NCBI RefSeq assembly: GCF_024323335.1
Contig: NC_066583.1
Coordinates: 364,043,877 to 364,107,876 of the forward strand
Source of the DNA: Lathyrus oleraceus
Lineage: Eukaryota; Streptophyta; Magnoliopsida; Fabales; Fabaceae
Length of the DNA: 64,000 nucleotides
Reading direction: 5' to 3'
The notes beneath the pieces were generated by a model. That model saw only the letters and a list, made by a program, of their open reading frames with translations, ran no database searches and had not been told where the DNA came from. The translations under genes were made by a program, and so were the position numbers. Positions 23,288 to 36,962 of this stretch are shown piece by piece (within the stretch, counting starts at the first letter, position 1; each line of letters opens with the position of its first letter).

Positions 23288-24200
23288 GGTTAAAAAAAAT
23301 AAATATCATTAAAAAATAAGATTATTGTGTATATAAGTTAATATCTAATTTGATGAGAAGCGACAATAGAATATTTAAAAATTCTAGAGTTATTTATATG
23401 GATTATGGTCCCCATTTGTAGAATAGACAGAAAAAGAGGGTTAATCAAAATTCTCTCATCATTCCCATTAGAAGAGATTCAATAAATCCTAAAAAAAATT
23501 ACAAATCAGAAGATCACATATTCACAAATCGGAGAGAATTTAAATGAAAAACACAAATAAGCTTCCGCTTTCATTCTCTAATTGAATTCTGGTATGAGTT
23601 TAAGGAATATGAGTTGATGAGTTATCAACTCATTGATATTAGTTTAAAGTTATATTATTGATTACTATATGACTAGAAATCATAAAAATATAAGCAGATC
23701 CAACAAACGATATAAGAACCACTCATATCTTATACAATTTGAATTTGATTTTTTATTTATTATATATATTATAGTTTTAAAATTTAAATTCTTTTTATAT
23801 TTTTTTTATTTCTTTTGTAAAAAGATTATTCTGTTTTGGTGTAAGACATGACATAAATTTTATTTAGTGATCAGATAATAAAAATGAAAACAAAGATTAT
23901 CTTTTACCAAAACAAGTTTTATTCGCGTTTAATTTAGTTTTATCGGAATAACATTTTGTTTGGTTTTATTCGCATTTTAGTGGGAATATAGGTTTTATTT
24001 AATCTTCAAGAATTACAATAATTAAAATAGGTTTTATTTGGTGAAAGGATAATCCCTTTTGACATGGGTTTTCAAAAAGATAGTTAATGAATGAAAGCAA
24101 TCACGATATGGTTCACATGATTACATAGAAGATAGGCAACATGTTTAGCCCACTTATAAAAAACACGAATAGGAGTTATCAATAGTTAACCCACCAAATG
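23288..24200. other. AT-rich stretch bordering the next retroelement
   Basis: No credible gene. 23880-24060 repeats phrases like 'ttttattcgc' and 'ggttttattt', possibly leader or LTR debris of the gag that follows; boundaries cannot be set. Confidence 0.35.
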
Positions 24201-26104
24201 GGTAGGATTGCTTATTTTTTAGGGGCACAATCAATGTCGCCGACTCTAGTGCCTAACTTTCCTTAGGGGGCTAACCCCTTAGAAAATAGGATTGTCGAAA
24301 ATAATCATAGGCCATAAGACCTCGACATGATCCTAGTGCAACACAACCAAGATGCCTACCAAGTCCTAAGACAAGCCCGACAGGACAACATGGGGGTACA
24401 AGATAATATCACCAACGTCGTTAAATGCGTTTTGGTCCAGAATGGCTTCAACAGGCCAAACTATATATCCCCATTGTGTGAGTATGTATGGAAAACCGAA
24501 TTTCCTAGGGGATGGAAAGTCCCAAAATTCACTAAGTTCACTAGCGACATTAGTGAGTCCACCGTCGAACATGTCGCCCGGTACCAGACCGAGGCTGGTG
24601 ATTTAGCCAACAATGAGAACCTGAAAATCAAGTATTTTTTCAAACTCATTGACAAAGAACGCTTTTACATGGTTAACCACCCTTCCCCCAAATTCCATTT
24701 TTACGTGGGACCAATTAGAAAGGGCATTTCACAAGCAACTTTGCATGGGGCAATGTAAGATTAGTCTCAAGGAATTAGTCAGTGTAAGGCAAAAGGTGGA
24801 TGAAGGCATAAATGATTACCTCAATAGGTTTAGAACCTTAAAAGCGAGGTGTTTTACACAAGTGGCAGAACATGAGTTTGTTGAATTGGCAGTAGGGGGT
24901 CTCGACTATTCCATTAGGAAGAAGTTAGACACCTAATACTTGAGAGACATGACCCAGTTGACCGATAGATTTCGACAAGTCGAACTGTTAAAGGCTGAAA
25001 AGGCTAGAACTTGCAAGTTCAGTAAAAAGAAGGTAACTTATGTCGAAGTCGACAACATAGGAAAATCATCTGACTCATCGTATGCGTGTGTGGAGAAGAA
25101 TGAGGTTAATGTGGCCGAACTAAATCTGGAGCCTCCTTACACGCAAGCTGCTGAAAACCTCAAACAGGAAGAATCCCGTAGAGCTCAAAAATAAAAATAT
25201 TTTTCTAAAACATATACCTTCAACATTACTAAGAGTTACAAAATATTTTATCTATTGGTTGCTGATGGACAAATCATTGTACCTAAAGGGGCTAAAGTCC
25301 CATCATTAGAACAAAAAAAGAAAAAATGTTTTTGTAAATTCCATAACTTTTTGTGTCATAAAATTTCTCAATGTATACTTTTCATGGACTTGGTGCAAAA
25401 TGCGCTCAATGATGTCATACTCAAGTTTGATGACAAGCAAAAGCCACACCCAAAAGAGGAAGCTGGAAAAAAAGCTAAGGCTATTAAGCGAAAAAGACGA
25501 GCCAGTGGACAACATGGTTGTCGAAACTATCGACAATGTTGGGGCTGAAGACAACAAACCAAACTGTGAGGGTCGAGAAACAAAGGCCTACCCCAAGCTG
25601 AAGAGGATCTGGTCAATTTCTTGGATTGTTGCAGGTTGAAAGATTCAAAGGTAATGATGTGTCCCAGGTGCAGCTCTGTGTTTGACAAAGAAGCTGCTAA
25701 AGAGCTAGAAAGGACAAACCCTTACCAAGCCAAAAGGTTTGTCCGATAGGATAAACCCAAGGAACCTTTCTCCAACAAAGGAAAAGGCCCGGCAATGTTT
25801 CAGGGTAGGACTTATGTACCTACCGCAGATGCATCTGCTAAAGAATGGTTACTCCCTGATCATAAATCAGAAACTAGTGGGGGAAAATGGAAAGTAGTGA
25901 ATATTGATTTTGGTTCCTCATACAGATACAACTCTCGAGTTTCAAAGAAATACTTTTATGTCTCGCACAACTACATGGGAAAGAACCCCATAACGAGGAC
26001 TCAGTGGAGGAAACACAAGAGAAACAAGAAAGTTGCACGAAAGGCTGGAAGCTCAAGTGGAAGTTGTCGCAGTGAGAATCGGAGAACAAGCTATTAGGTT
26101 AATT
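24201..26104 (+). pseudogene. Ty3/gypsy gag polyprotein (decayed), plus strand
   Basis: Successive plus-strand frames encode a gag: 24327-24640 (KFTKFTSDISESTVEHVARY, GDLANNENLKIKYF), then after a frameshift 24649-24936 (FTWLTTLPPNSIFTWDQLE, VGGLDYSIRKKLDT), a stop at 24937, 24940-25194 and 25255-25520. A zinc-knuckle-like motif C-x2-H-x4-H-x4-C sits at about 25328-25372, followed by LFMDLVQNALND. A later piece at 25960-26060 carries GKNPITRTQWRK, a phrase I recall from legume gypsy gag-pol. At least two stops and two frameshifts. Cut at 26104 by the minus-strand LTR. No protease or RT follows. Confidence 0.75.
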
Positions 26105-29100
26105 TGACTCGCAAATCAAAATGTCACCACCGAACTTTAATTTATCCAAGAGAAGGGGAAAAGATCAAATAACCCATAAACATGCAATGCAAAATAATGC
26201 AGTAAAGAGATTGAAGGTTCGGGGATTTGTTATGAAAAGGGAAGGTACTAGCACCCTAATCATCTATAGTATCCTATAGGAACCTCTTAAGATATTTATG
26301 TTTGTTAAAGATTTGGGAGATGAGAAGAAAAGTTTGTTTTATTGCTTTTTGATTTGAAAAGACATAAAGTTTTGTGCCTACGTGCCAATGAAGGATCAAA
26401 ATCTCGTAGTTCGAGTAGAAAAGATTGAAAACATGCTTGTTGGTTGATTTTAGGAGAAGAGACAAGTTGTCATCTTAAGAAGGAATGTTCAACTATACCA
26501 CCACAAACATAATGAAGATAGATTTTTACCTCATTGTAAGAGAAGGGCTCCAACTTGGATATACAACAAGTATGCTACGTACTTCTCTTAAATGGAAAAG
26601 TATCATTTTAATTATGTTATGGGGGATAGAAGAGATATCTCTTCCATATAAATTACTCATGTCTAAATTTTTTGAAAAGAGTTTTAAATGGGAAAAGCCA
26701 AAGTGGCAAAGATTTGAACGAAGGTTTGTATCTTTTAGTTTTATGAAAAGGTTGAGATATTAAAGTGTATTGAAGTATTTGATTTAAGAAAAGAAGTTTT
26801 AAAAAGTCAATTAACAAGTGTCAAAGGTTTTTAATGAAAGTGGTTTTCAAAGAAAAATCCTAAGGTTTTAAACTAGGACTAAGATAAAGGGGAGTAAGTC
26901 AAGGCAATAATTATATACACACATATGCACATGGATGACAAGAAAGTCAATAAGAAGTCCCTTTCTCTTGGATTAGGAAATAATAGAATAAGATGAATAT
27001 GGGTACACAAGCAATACATGACATTCAACAATTATGTCAAGTATAGGAACATGATACACAACATTAATATGACATGACCAAACAAGGAGCAACATCAAGG
27101 CATAGAACATGGCTCAAGCACAAACAAGATCAATCATGAACCATCAAGCACCAACATGGTACATGCTATCAATACACATCATTATCAACCAAGATATGCT
27201 CATAACAAGATAACATCAACACATGAACATCAAAAAGAAACATGGATTCATCATTAATTATTTACGCATCAAGCATTCCAAGATTATGTCAACAAAGTGT
27301 ACAAACATTGGAAACAAACATGAACACAACATGGACATTATAATTAATAATACAATCAAACAAAGTGCGTCAATTAATTAATCAACGATGTTTTAAAATA
27401 AAAAATCAAAGTACTTTTCAAAAATAAATAAATAAAAGAGTACAAATATTTTTAGATTTTATTTGCATGAGAATAATTTATAATAATGAAATAAATATGT
27501 TTTTTTAATTTTATTTAAGATTTAAATTATAAATGAGAAAAATAAATAATTAAATAAGATAATAAATATTTTTTTGATTTTTTTAATTATAAAATAAAAA
27601 AATAATAATTAAGAAAAAGTAAATATATAAATTATTATTTTTTTAGAATTTTGATATTAGAAATTAAGTACTAAAAAATAAAAGAAATAAATAAAAAAAC
27701 ATTAAAAAAACAAGAAAATAATGAAGAAATAGCAAAAATAATAAAAAAGGGGATCCAAGGGTGTTAAACTCAAGACCCTAATGTAACCAAACAAACATAC
27801 AACAACTACCTCAAGGCTGGTCTGCTGGTTATGTAAATCAACTCATTGCATAATATATAAAAAATAAAATTTAAAAATAAAAAAAATGGCGCTGAACATC
27901 ATCTTCTTCCTTGTGCTGTTACCGTAAGTTTTAGTTTTTTTTTTCAAAAAATACAACTTTTTCTTTTTTGAACCAAACGCGACATGTGAATATAGCAAAT
28001 TGATTAGAATTTCACAAGAAATATGAATATGAAAATAGTTTTTATTTATTTTATCTCAAACTCACATTTTTTTGACAAAATCAGATGAACTCTAAAATTT
28101 CAAACAAAAATTAAATGACATACATTAACAATCCATGTACAATAGCTTAGGGGTTTAATTCCTCATGTCAAAACAAACATAATGGTAACAATGATGAGTG
28201 AAAATGATGCTTTTATGAGGGAGTTCAAAATGAGCTTTTTTGACCTAACGGAGTGTGTCCGTTGCATCTTTAAAAGCACTTCCAGATGAGAAATAATGAC
28301 CCCTCTAGCTTTCTTGAGTCCCCAAGAGTGTGTTGATGTGCTTAGTTTGTGTAAAGATCCTCTAAATTATTGTACCCAGATCCATTTGCAAATGAGAAAA
28401 GTGAGATGTGGTTATGAAGTTTGAGATGCTACAACACGTATCTAATGCATACAATAAGTTATATGAAGTTCATGGAAAGTATTTGTGGTGGAAAAGTGGA
28501 AGGAATGTGGAGGAATTGTGAGTTTAGAAATTTTGGCTTTTGAGCAACAATGGAGTTTGGGAAATTTTGAATTTTGGTTCTTGATGAAAGGGTGAGTTTC
28601 TATGTGTTTTAGAAATTCAATTGAGGTTAATGGAATATGTTTATGATGAAAGAATGGATGTATTGTGGTTGAATCTATTTGAAGTTCAAAATGGAGTGAA
28701 AATATGGAAAGAGTACAAGAATGATTCAATGTTCTTTCTTGCTTGATGATGGATGTTTTTTGTCTGTTGGAGCAATACAATGAGACCTCCATTTATAGTC
28801 AATGAATTCAGATTTAGCGCAATGGTTATTGGTATTGTTTGATGGACTTTGGATCAAATCTAAAAAAATGGTGAAAAGTACAAAAGTGATTTTGCTTTTG
28901 AGATAACTCTTAAGTTGTCATCCTAAGCAATCACTTCTAGTTGTACAAGTTGACTCCAATATTCAGAACATCCTTCATGGCTTAGGGAACAAGTAATGGC
29001 CAAAAGTGCTTTTCAAAGTTTGTCCATAATGCAATTCAAGTTGGCACATTGGACCATGTTTTTCTCCCTTGTATTGAGATCAAACTTCCACAATCTTGGT

Positions 29101-30326
29101 ACTTACTATTCTGAAGATTTCATGGGATACTACAAGTTTCATGTTGATCACAAGTCTCGAAAATGCTTGGAAAGTGTCCAAAAAGTGCCCCAAACTCGTG
29201 TGGCCAAAACGGACTAGGATATAGAAAAACATGGCTCAATTTGGACTTTGTTGATCATGGTGAAACCTCTACTTTTGTGATCCATATCTTTCAATTGGTA
29301 AGGAATTTTGAATGGATTTTTCCACTAATATAAAATAGGGAGTATGCTCTTTAAATTCAGCTATCAAGCATCAAGAGTGTTGGTTTGAATTATTCACAAA
29401 GAATCCATAAAGTCGTGCACTTGACAAGGTTAAAAACTTAGAAACATTTCTAAGTGTTTTAGATTTTTTAACAACTTGAAACCCTAACTTTGATCATATA
29501 TATCTCCCAATTCAAGAAAGCTTTTGGATTGTAATTTTCATCAACTTGTAGTAACAAATGTCATATTTAAGTGAATCCCTCAAGAATTTTCATTGGATGC
29601 TTGAATCAAACACTATGGCCTTGGAAAGTAGGTCACTTGATCATGGCATGGAATTTTGCTCTTAGAAAATTTTGCAAAATCCTAATGTGACAATTTTTGA
29701 TCTTTTTCTTGATTTTCTTGATAAAGCTTGATTAAAATCAATCATCTTCCATATTTTCATGATTATTTACTTGAGAAGTCCATGGTTGACCAAAAATGAC
29801 AAAAGTCAAACTTTGACTTTGATAATCTGTTGACTTTGTATTAGATGAATTCAAATCTTGCAATCATCAATGAATTGAATTTCCTGAGCTATTTGGATTA
29901 TGTGAATGGAATTCAAAGATGTATTTGAGACCTTTGAATCATATTTTGAAGGATGGGGTCATGCTCAGATGAAAAAGTCAACTCTAAATTGTCTTTGGCC
30001 TAAAACCCTAATTTGGAGTACCATATGAATTGGAGTTTGATGAACTTGAAATGATGCAAATCTTGCACTTGATTGTTGATGAAAAGGATCTATTGATCAT
30101 CATGAATGAATGGGAGATTTGAGATGTTGAGTATCACATAAATGCTTGAATGACCATCTGCTTGAACTTCTTGATGCCAACCTTAAATCGTAAAGCAAAC
30201 AAGGCACATATTTTTTGTATTTTCATAAGGTTAGTAATGCATAAAAGACACACACGCGACATGTATGTTGCTATGCAAATGATGAAAATAAGATGGTATT
30301 TTAGGGATAAAAATTAGGGTATGACA
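26105..30326 (-). mobile_element. Ogre-related LTR (TGTCATACCC family), probable 3' LTR, minus strand
   Basis: On the minus strand it begins TGTCATACCCTAATTTTT at 30326, right after a purine tract, and ends near TTTGCGAGTCA at 26105; length about 4.2 kb. It shares short blocks with Ogre LTRs (a 'gatcaaaatctcgtagttcg' block near 26393, and a GGTGGTGACATT equivalent of the GGTGGCGACTCT block) but is otherwise diverged, so it is a related Tat/Ogre family. TATA at 28790-28797. Frames inside (26485-26763, 28442-28792, 28996-29217) have no domains. The left boundary is inferred from the TG...CA rule and is uncertain by some bases. Confidence 0.65.
28790..28797 (-). promoter_or_regulatory. TATA box of TGTCATACCC-family LTR
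   Basis: Minus-strand CTATAAATGG about 1.5 kb into the LTR, at the same relative place as in the Ogre LTRs. Confidence 0.5.
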
Positions 30327-32050
30327 TATGCCCATATTTAAGTTTTTTCCATCCGAAGATATGAAGATTGGCATTTTCGTCTCGACGAGATAAGAGAGAC
30401 TTAAATACAAACATGCACAATTTTGGCCCTTAAGATGCCACAAAATGATATGATATGATATGAATACGGATAAAGGTTCTGTGGGGAATAACACCACAAG
30501 GGAATAACAACAAACTAATCTACTGGGAAATGATTAATATTACTAGGAAAGGGTTGCAACTTCACTGTAAAAAAATTGCAATTCTGACAATTGGAAAGAT
30601 AGGAATTTCGCTAGGGAAGAGACTGTCAACTACCAATCGTAAGGTAGCTTCACAGGGAATAGAAATCTTACCTATTACCAAACATATGGTAGCATAATAA
30701 AAGGTAATAAAATCAGGGAAAATATCGGATTGCAACAGATTTCTCAGATAAAGAGATGACCGCCTGTTCAAATAATGAGTCTAGTTGAAGATTAACAAAC
30801 TTTCATTAAAAGAATATGATTTAATTTCTTCTTTACCTAAATAATCCCCTACGAAAAAGTAAATAAACCTCCCCAACGCTCCGGGTTGTAAGTTACGAAC
30901 GGGTTTCAGTTTCTTCTTTAATCAAGTTTTCCACTTGAAAAGGATAAAATAAACCTCCCTAACGCTTCGGGTCAGCAGCCCGAGCGGGTCTCAGTTTCTT
31001 CTTTAATCAAGTTTTCCACTTGAAAATGATAAGAAAACAAGCTCCTAAAAGGGTAACCATTTTATGAATTGATAACTTCACCGAGGATCTTTAAAGAGAT
31101 GTGGGTCAATTAATTTGCTAAACGGATTTCTCAAATAAAGAGAAAAATCATCTGTATGGATCTTCATTAAACTTCTCACTGATATTTATTGGGGAGATAA
31201 CTGTAATTTAATAACAGACTTACTAGGGAAGCTGCCATTAGATGAGGTTTACATTGCATGAAGTAGATAAAACACTTGTAATAATCTTCGATAAACTTCT
31301 CTAACAGAACTTTTCGGAGAGATAACCATTTGATGATAATAACTTCATCATACTTCTCTTCGAGACTTTCAGAGAGATTACCATCTGATGAAAGGAAAAT
31401 TAATATGTTGATCTTCAAACTTCCTGGAGAGATAGTCATTTGATGAAGGATAATTTGAGGTATTGATAGCTTCATTGGGGAAAGACAAACTTCTCAGGAA
31501 GAGATTACCATTTGTCATTCACAAGGGAATTCAGGAACAAAACAAGCTTCTTAAATAAAGAGATAACCACTCATTGTTGGTTATAAACTTCAAGGGAGTG
31601 TGGTAAAAACACTTTTGGAGGAATAAAATTCGTCTTCAATGGGGAACAACAATTAGATTCTTCCCGAGGGGACAAAGTATTCAAAGGTGAAAAATAAATG
31701 AACTATCAATCTAGGTTTTAACGCCTAAACAGACTCAATCATTAAAATTGTCAGAGACCAAGTTCAATCGGGGAATAAACTGGAAAGAAACTGTCAAACA
31801 AGATACTACCCAACGAGGGACGGAACCCAACAGGGCATTTGTTCAATACATGGACGGAAAGGAAAGCAAAAGAAAAATCTTCCACGATGGATAACTCAGT
31901 GGGGAAATATAAAGGATATACACTTTCTTATTAAGGTTGACAATTATATTTAAGAGAATAAAAGTATCACTTGGGTATAAACACAACCAAGTTGAAGTAA
32001 TCATATCAAAAAAATACGAAATGAATATGACTATGAGTTTATCTACGCAT
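30327..32050 (-). mobile_element. 3' UTR of the minus-strand Ogre-related element
   Basis: Starts (minus strand) next to the LTR with the purine tract AAATATGGGCATA, matching the plus-strand Ogre tract AAATATGGGCAGC. It contains a tandem 86-bp repeat (30861-31032) and many degenerate ~60-70 bp phrases such as 'gagataaccatttgatga' from 31060 to 31560. No coding potential. It ends abruptly at 32050, where the plus-strand Ogre begins, so this element was the insertion target. Confidence 0.65.
30861..31032. repeat. Two-copy 86-bp tandem repeat in 3' UTR
   Basis: Copies at 30861-30946 and 30947-31032, sharing 'aaataaacctccc' starts, 'cgggtttcagtttcttc' and 'aatcaagttttccacttg'. The middle ~20 bp differ. 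Confidence 0.9.
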
Positions 32051-35000
32051 TGTAAGACCCCAAATTTGACCCTAAGACCCCTCACGCTATCTCATCATAT
32101 GCATTGGCTTAGGAATCACACCTTGGCATCCTCCTTACCCCTCATTCATTGGGCTTACATTTGGAGAGACCACCAAGCACATTTTGATTGTATCATAATT
32201 TATTTTTAATTATTTACTAACCAAAATACCAAAAAAATATGTCAATGTATAGTTTGTTGCTTTTGTAGGAAGTGTATGTGATCACCCATGCCTCATCAAG
32301 CTCATATCTAGGGTTTAAGACCCTAAATTCAAGGAGGTCAATCAAGAGATGGTTTAAATTTTCTCTAGACATCATATATGGATCCCCATGGTCTTCACAT
32401 ATCATTTTAATCAAGAATTCATCAAGAGTTTGAAGTTTGTTTGCCTTGGAAGCCCTAATTCATCTGGGTATCTTATGTGACTTCCTCAACAAGTTTCTTC
32501 ATCATTTGATCAAATGTTTCAAGGGATACTTAATATTATATCATCCTACATATATATGATCCTCCATGAGTCCCAAATATCAAGAGAATATCAAGTTTGC
32601 AAGTTGGTTCATGGTGGTTGACCAGATAAAGTCAACTGGTAAAAACTGGGGTTCCCTAGACCTTATCTCCTACAATATTTGTCATATGAAAATGATTCCA
32701 AGAAAAATGTTACTTATTATGACTTTACAGACAACTTTAACGTTGAAGTCAATAGCTAGTTTTTCTTGGAAAGTCATTTTTTATGGTGAAAGATTATAGG
32801 TCCTTTTGTCTGAACCCTAGTTAGGAGGTCAACTTCCATTCAAGTTCCATGATTAAATTAAAGATGTCCTATCCAACTTGTATTTTTGGAATAAGTTCAA
32901 ATTCAACTTGCAAATGCATGTGCCAAGAGGGAACATTACATGTCAATTTTGGCCATTACCATTGAACAAGTGATTTTCCTCAACTTCTAAAATGAATAAC
33001 TTTTTCATAGAAAATCCAAATGAGGTAAAATTTGTGACCAAATTGAAGAGGTTTGAAAGAGATACAACTTTGATGAAGGAAAGTTTTCCATTTGAAGTCC
33101 ATGGCAAAAGTTATTCAAGGTGAAATAAGTGAACATTTGGCTTGGTACTTAGAAAATTTTCAAATATGTTTGATTTTCCGAACTTCCACCTCAACATTCA
33201 TCATGATCCAAGATTAAAATTGAAAAGTGTTCAACAGGAAAGTTGTACCCCTTGATCTGACCTTTCCAATTGGATGATTTTCACGTTCACATTTCAAACT
33301 TAAATGCATGGCCACATGAAATGATTTCAGCATGATTCACAAGCAATTTTGGATCTGAATACATCACTTAATAGGCCTATCACACGCCCATGCAAGCATG
33401 CAATGAAAATTGCTAAATTTGGCAAAAATTGGAAGTGTATGGAAATGAATCACATTGGCTATAAATAAAACCCTCATGACTCAGAATTGAGGACCTCATG
33501 CCCAAGCTTTGAACCAGCAATCCAAACCCTCACCATTAAAGGATAATCTTGAAGGTTTTCATTTGGACCTGATCACATCACTTGATGGGCCTATCACATG
33601 CCCATGCAAGCATGCAAGTGAATTTTTATTTTTGGTTAATTTTGGTAGTGTGTGGAAATCAAATGCAATGCCTATAAGTAAGACCCTCATGGCTCAGAAT
33701 TGAACACACCTTGTCCAAGCTTTGAACCTGCAATCTAAACCCTCACCATTAGAGGATAATCTTGACGGTTTTCATTTGAAAATCGAGCTTCAAATCTCAT
33801 TCTGTTTTGAGATTGAACTCTAAGAGTCCAAGCCTCTCTTTGATCTTAATCTCTTCCTACAAGATTCTGAAGCCAAGCCAGGCACAATTGGGATCAAAAT
33901 TAAGCAATGTTGAAGCTCCCTCGAAGGTAATTTTTCAGAATTTTCATCTCTTCGATTCTCCTTCAATTCTACATTATTCTTTGTGATTTTTGGTTGGCCG
34001 AAGTCCTACCAATGTAGGTAACAAGATTAAGTTTCTTTGAGGTCAAATCGAAGCAACTCAGTTCATGATCCCCAAAATTCAAATCCCTGTATCTTATTAT
34101 ATACTTGGAATTGGAGAAAACTGAGGCCAGATTCGAGCTCTTGAGCATTTTTTCTTTAAATTCATGTCCTTGTTTTTCATTTTAGTGGTGGTTGGTGGTG
34201 GACCAGTCCGGTGAGGTCCACAGGAGAAGAAGACTGAAGCCCTAGCTCCGGTGGTGTGTTGGCACGCTTCCTGACCATCAGATCATGTTCAAACGTTTTA
34301 ATCTCAACCTCCCATTGTGATTATCACATGTGTGATGCTTTGACTGAGGTGCATCGTGGATAGTGCGCGCGTGGCCATCAGATCTGCCACCTCAATTAAT
34401 GAGGGAGATCTGATGGCCCTTGTTTTTTTGTATTTTTTTATTTTATGTTTAATTTCTTTATTTTGTTTAATTCATAATATTTTCATTTTTAATCCAAAAA
34501 ATATGGGAGTTTCACCAAAAATCTCTAAATATTTTTCTCTTTCATATTCTGAATTAAAACTATTTTTTTAGATTAATTTTGATATTTTTCATGAATTAAA
34601 TATTTTTGTGCATATTTTTAATTGTTTAAAAATACTTTTGACTTTTCAAAAATCAAGAATTTTTTTGTCTAAGGTCCTTTGACCTTTTTTGACCTAGGAT
34701 AAATCTCTTGGCCATTTACTTTGTGTTTTGAAGAGGTTTTAGGTTTTGACCAAACTAATTTGTATTTTAATGCATTTTTAATTTGATTTTTAATTGATTA
34801 ATTGTGTAAAAGTTATGTTGAGCCATTTTTATGGTCTTGTGATGTTTGAGTATTTGTTTGGGCATTGGTCAAGGTTGATTTGGCTTTTGTTGGATTAAAA
34901 TCATTGGATTTAGGGGATTGATGAAATGTACATTTCACCTCCCAAAATGAATGAATGATTTTAATTTGATAAAGTTCCTCCCATTATCAATTTGTGTTCC

Positions 35001-36935
35001 TCTCACTCCCCTCCCCCTTCATCTTCATCCCTATTCTTTCCCATTCCTTTCATTGACCAATGAAAACTCAAATATCCTAAGGCTAATTGGTTCATCAATG
35101 GCTTTGTGTCAGATGAACCAATACAAGTATGGATGAGATAGGTCCATCCCTTTTGATATTTTCTTTTAGTGTGTGGTATGTTTTAGGATTTTGGTTCATC
35201 ATACCAAATCACTCACATGCATTAACACCTAAATTTTTATTTCTCGACCTCAGATAGTTGTGACTTCTACATAAGTCCAATTACGATTGCTTAACATAGA
35301 GCTAAATTTGACCCTAAAGGCATAACATTCTAGTAAGTGAGATTATAAGTCTCCCATCTTTCATGGTATTGTGTGGAAACTTGGCCTTTTTTCCTTCCTA
35401 TGGAAGATGTCTTGGTCAAGGATTCATGCTTGTGAATAGATGGTTGAGTGTTCTCCAAAGAATGACTTAATCAATAAAAAGAAGAATGTCACTAACATTC
35501 AACTAACCTTTAACTAACATTTGACTCACTCTTATTAATATCGCTTTAATTTCAAGTCATTCACTTTATATAATTTAAATTTCATTCATTTATCATTCAT
35601 TACCATTTACATTTTATTTAACTTGTTTACGTTTATGCCATTTTAACTTTGCTCATTTGAACCATATCTTGTGATTGTATATATTTTGTTTGTAATTTTG
35701 ATTTTTCCATTGGTCTTAGGATCTTAAAATACTTAATAACAGCAAAAAATCCTTTAAAAAAATGTTTGGTGGACTGTTGATCTTGATCTGAACTTTTGGA
35801 CTTAGAACTAGGCAACATTCCCTGTGCAAACAGGACTTGGCCAATGCCAACATTCTGAGATCAAGTTATTGTGAATTGAGTCTTCATCTAATAAAAGTCT
35901 TGGGATTCATTTGAACTCGTCTGCTACATTATCTTGATGCAAATTGTTGTTTTGATCTGGTGTCTAATGCTTTATGCTGAGTTGATCAATGAGTATTTCA
36001 TCTGATACATGAGAAGACAAAGAAGACTGTTAGCTATAGGATTTGCTTGCTTTGATGTGGCTATCTTTATTTGATGACTTGATCTTCATGATGTATGATA
36101 TTTCTAATTGCCTCCTTGATTATTGCTTGATTTAAAGTCCAAAGCGAGAGTGGTTTTCTATATGACATTCTTGTATGTTGGATTGCATCCCATTGGTCAT
36201 ATCTTTTCAACTCTTAACTTTTAATTTTATGTTTAGGATTAGTCTCTTCTTCTCCTCCCACTTCTTAAATTTTAAATCTCTTCCCCTTTTCAAAAACTTT
36301 CTTTGCTTGTGATTTCAAACTTATACCTTATTTCCAATAGAAACTTTGGCCTTATGTCGTTGAAATTTTGAACTACTTTTTCTTAAATCAAACTTGTCAA
36401 TAAATCTAATCATATTGAGTTAAAATTTCAAAAGACAAAAAGAACTAACAATCCCATTCAAACCTTTGACCCCTTTGTGCCCTTCTCAGTTAAATTTTTG
36501 TTAAAAGCAATTCACCAACTTTGAAATTTTTACCACGAACTATGAGGTTTTGATCCTTCATTTTTATGTTGGTAGGTAGGCACTAGTCCTAAGGTCTTGT
36601 CAAACACAAAAATATAATCAATGAATTCTTTTCTCATCCCCACACTCTATTTTTCTCAAACATCAGTTTATACCAAAAAAAACATAGACACAAAAAAAAC
36701 AGGGCTCCCTAGGAGTACCTAGGATACTTTGGGTGCTAACATCTTCCCTCTGTGTAACCAACCCCATTACCTATAACTCTGGCATTTTATTAGTTTTGAT
36801 TTGAAAACTTATTATCTTTGGGTTTTGTTCGTACTTTTCCCTTTTCCTTTGGAAACAATAAAAGCGCGGTGGCGACTATGATTCTATTAACGTCAAGTTT
36901 ATCCATAGATTGATGGTCATGAATTTACCGCGACA
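32051..36935 (+). mobile_element. Complete 5' LTR of plus-strand Ogre
   Basis: Begins TGTAAGACCCC and ends TTTACCGCGACA, followed after nine bases by a PBS; length 4885 bp, as expected for pea-type Ogre (about 5 kb). The first 660 bp are matched by the truncated 3' LTR at 56138; by eye, 12 differences in the first ~178 bp. It has a 214-bp tandem duplication covering the core promoter. None of the frames inside has a domain. Confidence 0.92.
33351..33778 (+). repeat. 214-bp tandem duplication carrying the LTR core promoter
   Basis: Copies 33351-33564 and 33565-33778. Each includes 'ggcctatcacacgcccatgc', a TATA element (TATAAATAA at 33460 in copy 1, TATAAGTA at 33673 in copy 2) and 'aagctttgaacc'. 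Copy 1 keeps the better TATA box. The other Ogre LTRs in the window show only one such unit. Confidence 0.9.
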
Positions 36936-36944
36936 GAAATTAAG

Positions 36945-36962
36945 TGGCGACTCTACTAGGGA
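36945..36962 (+). other. Ogre primer-binding site
   Basis: TGGCGACTCTACTAGGGA, close to the tRNA-Arg-complementary site reported for Ogre elements, with two likely transitions. It follows the LTR end by nine bases. Confidence 0.85.

Noticed and set aside
28442..28792. 116-codon minus-strand ORF just downstream of a TATA box
   Set aside because: Position is suggestive, but the His/Ser/Thr-rich translation has no domain and the corresponding Ogre LTR regions are not coding.
26105..30326. Idea that this is a solo LTR with target duplication
   Set aside because: The flanking 5-mers (TAATT and TATGC) differ, and a matching 3' UTR with polypurine tract adjoins it, so it is better read as the 3' LTR of a truncated element.
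30861..31560. Possible CRISPR-like spaced repeats
   Set aside because: Repeats are degenerate, of uneven spacing and in a plant retroelement 3' UTR; only an 86-bp tandem duplication is firm.
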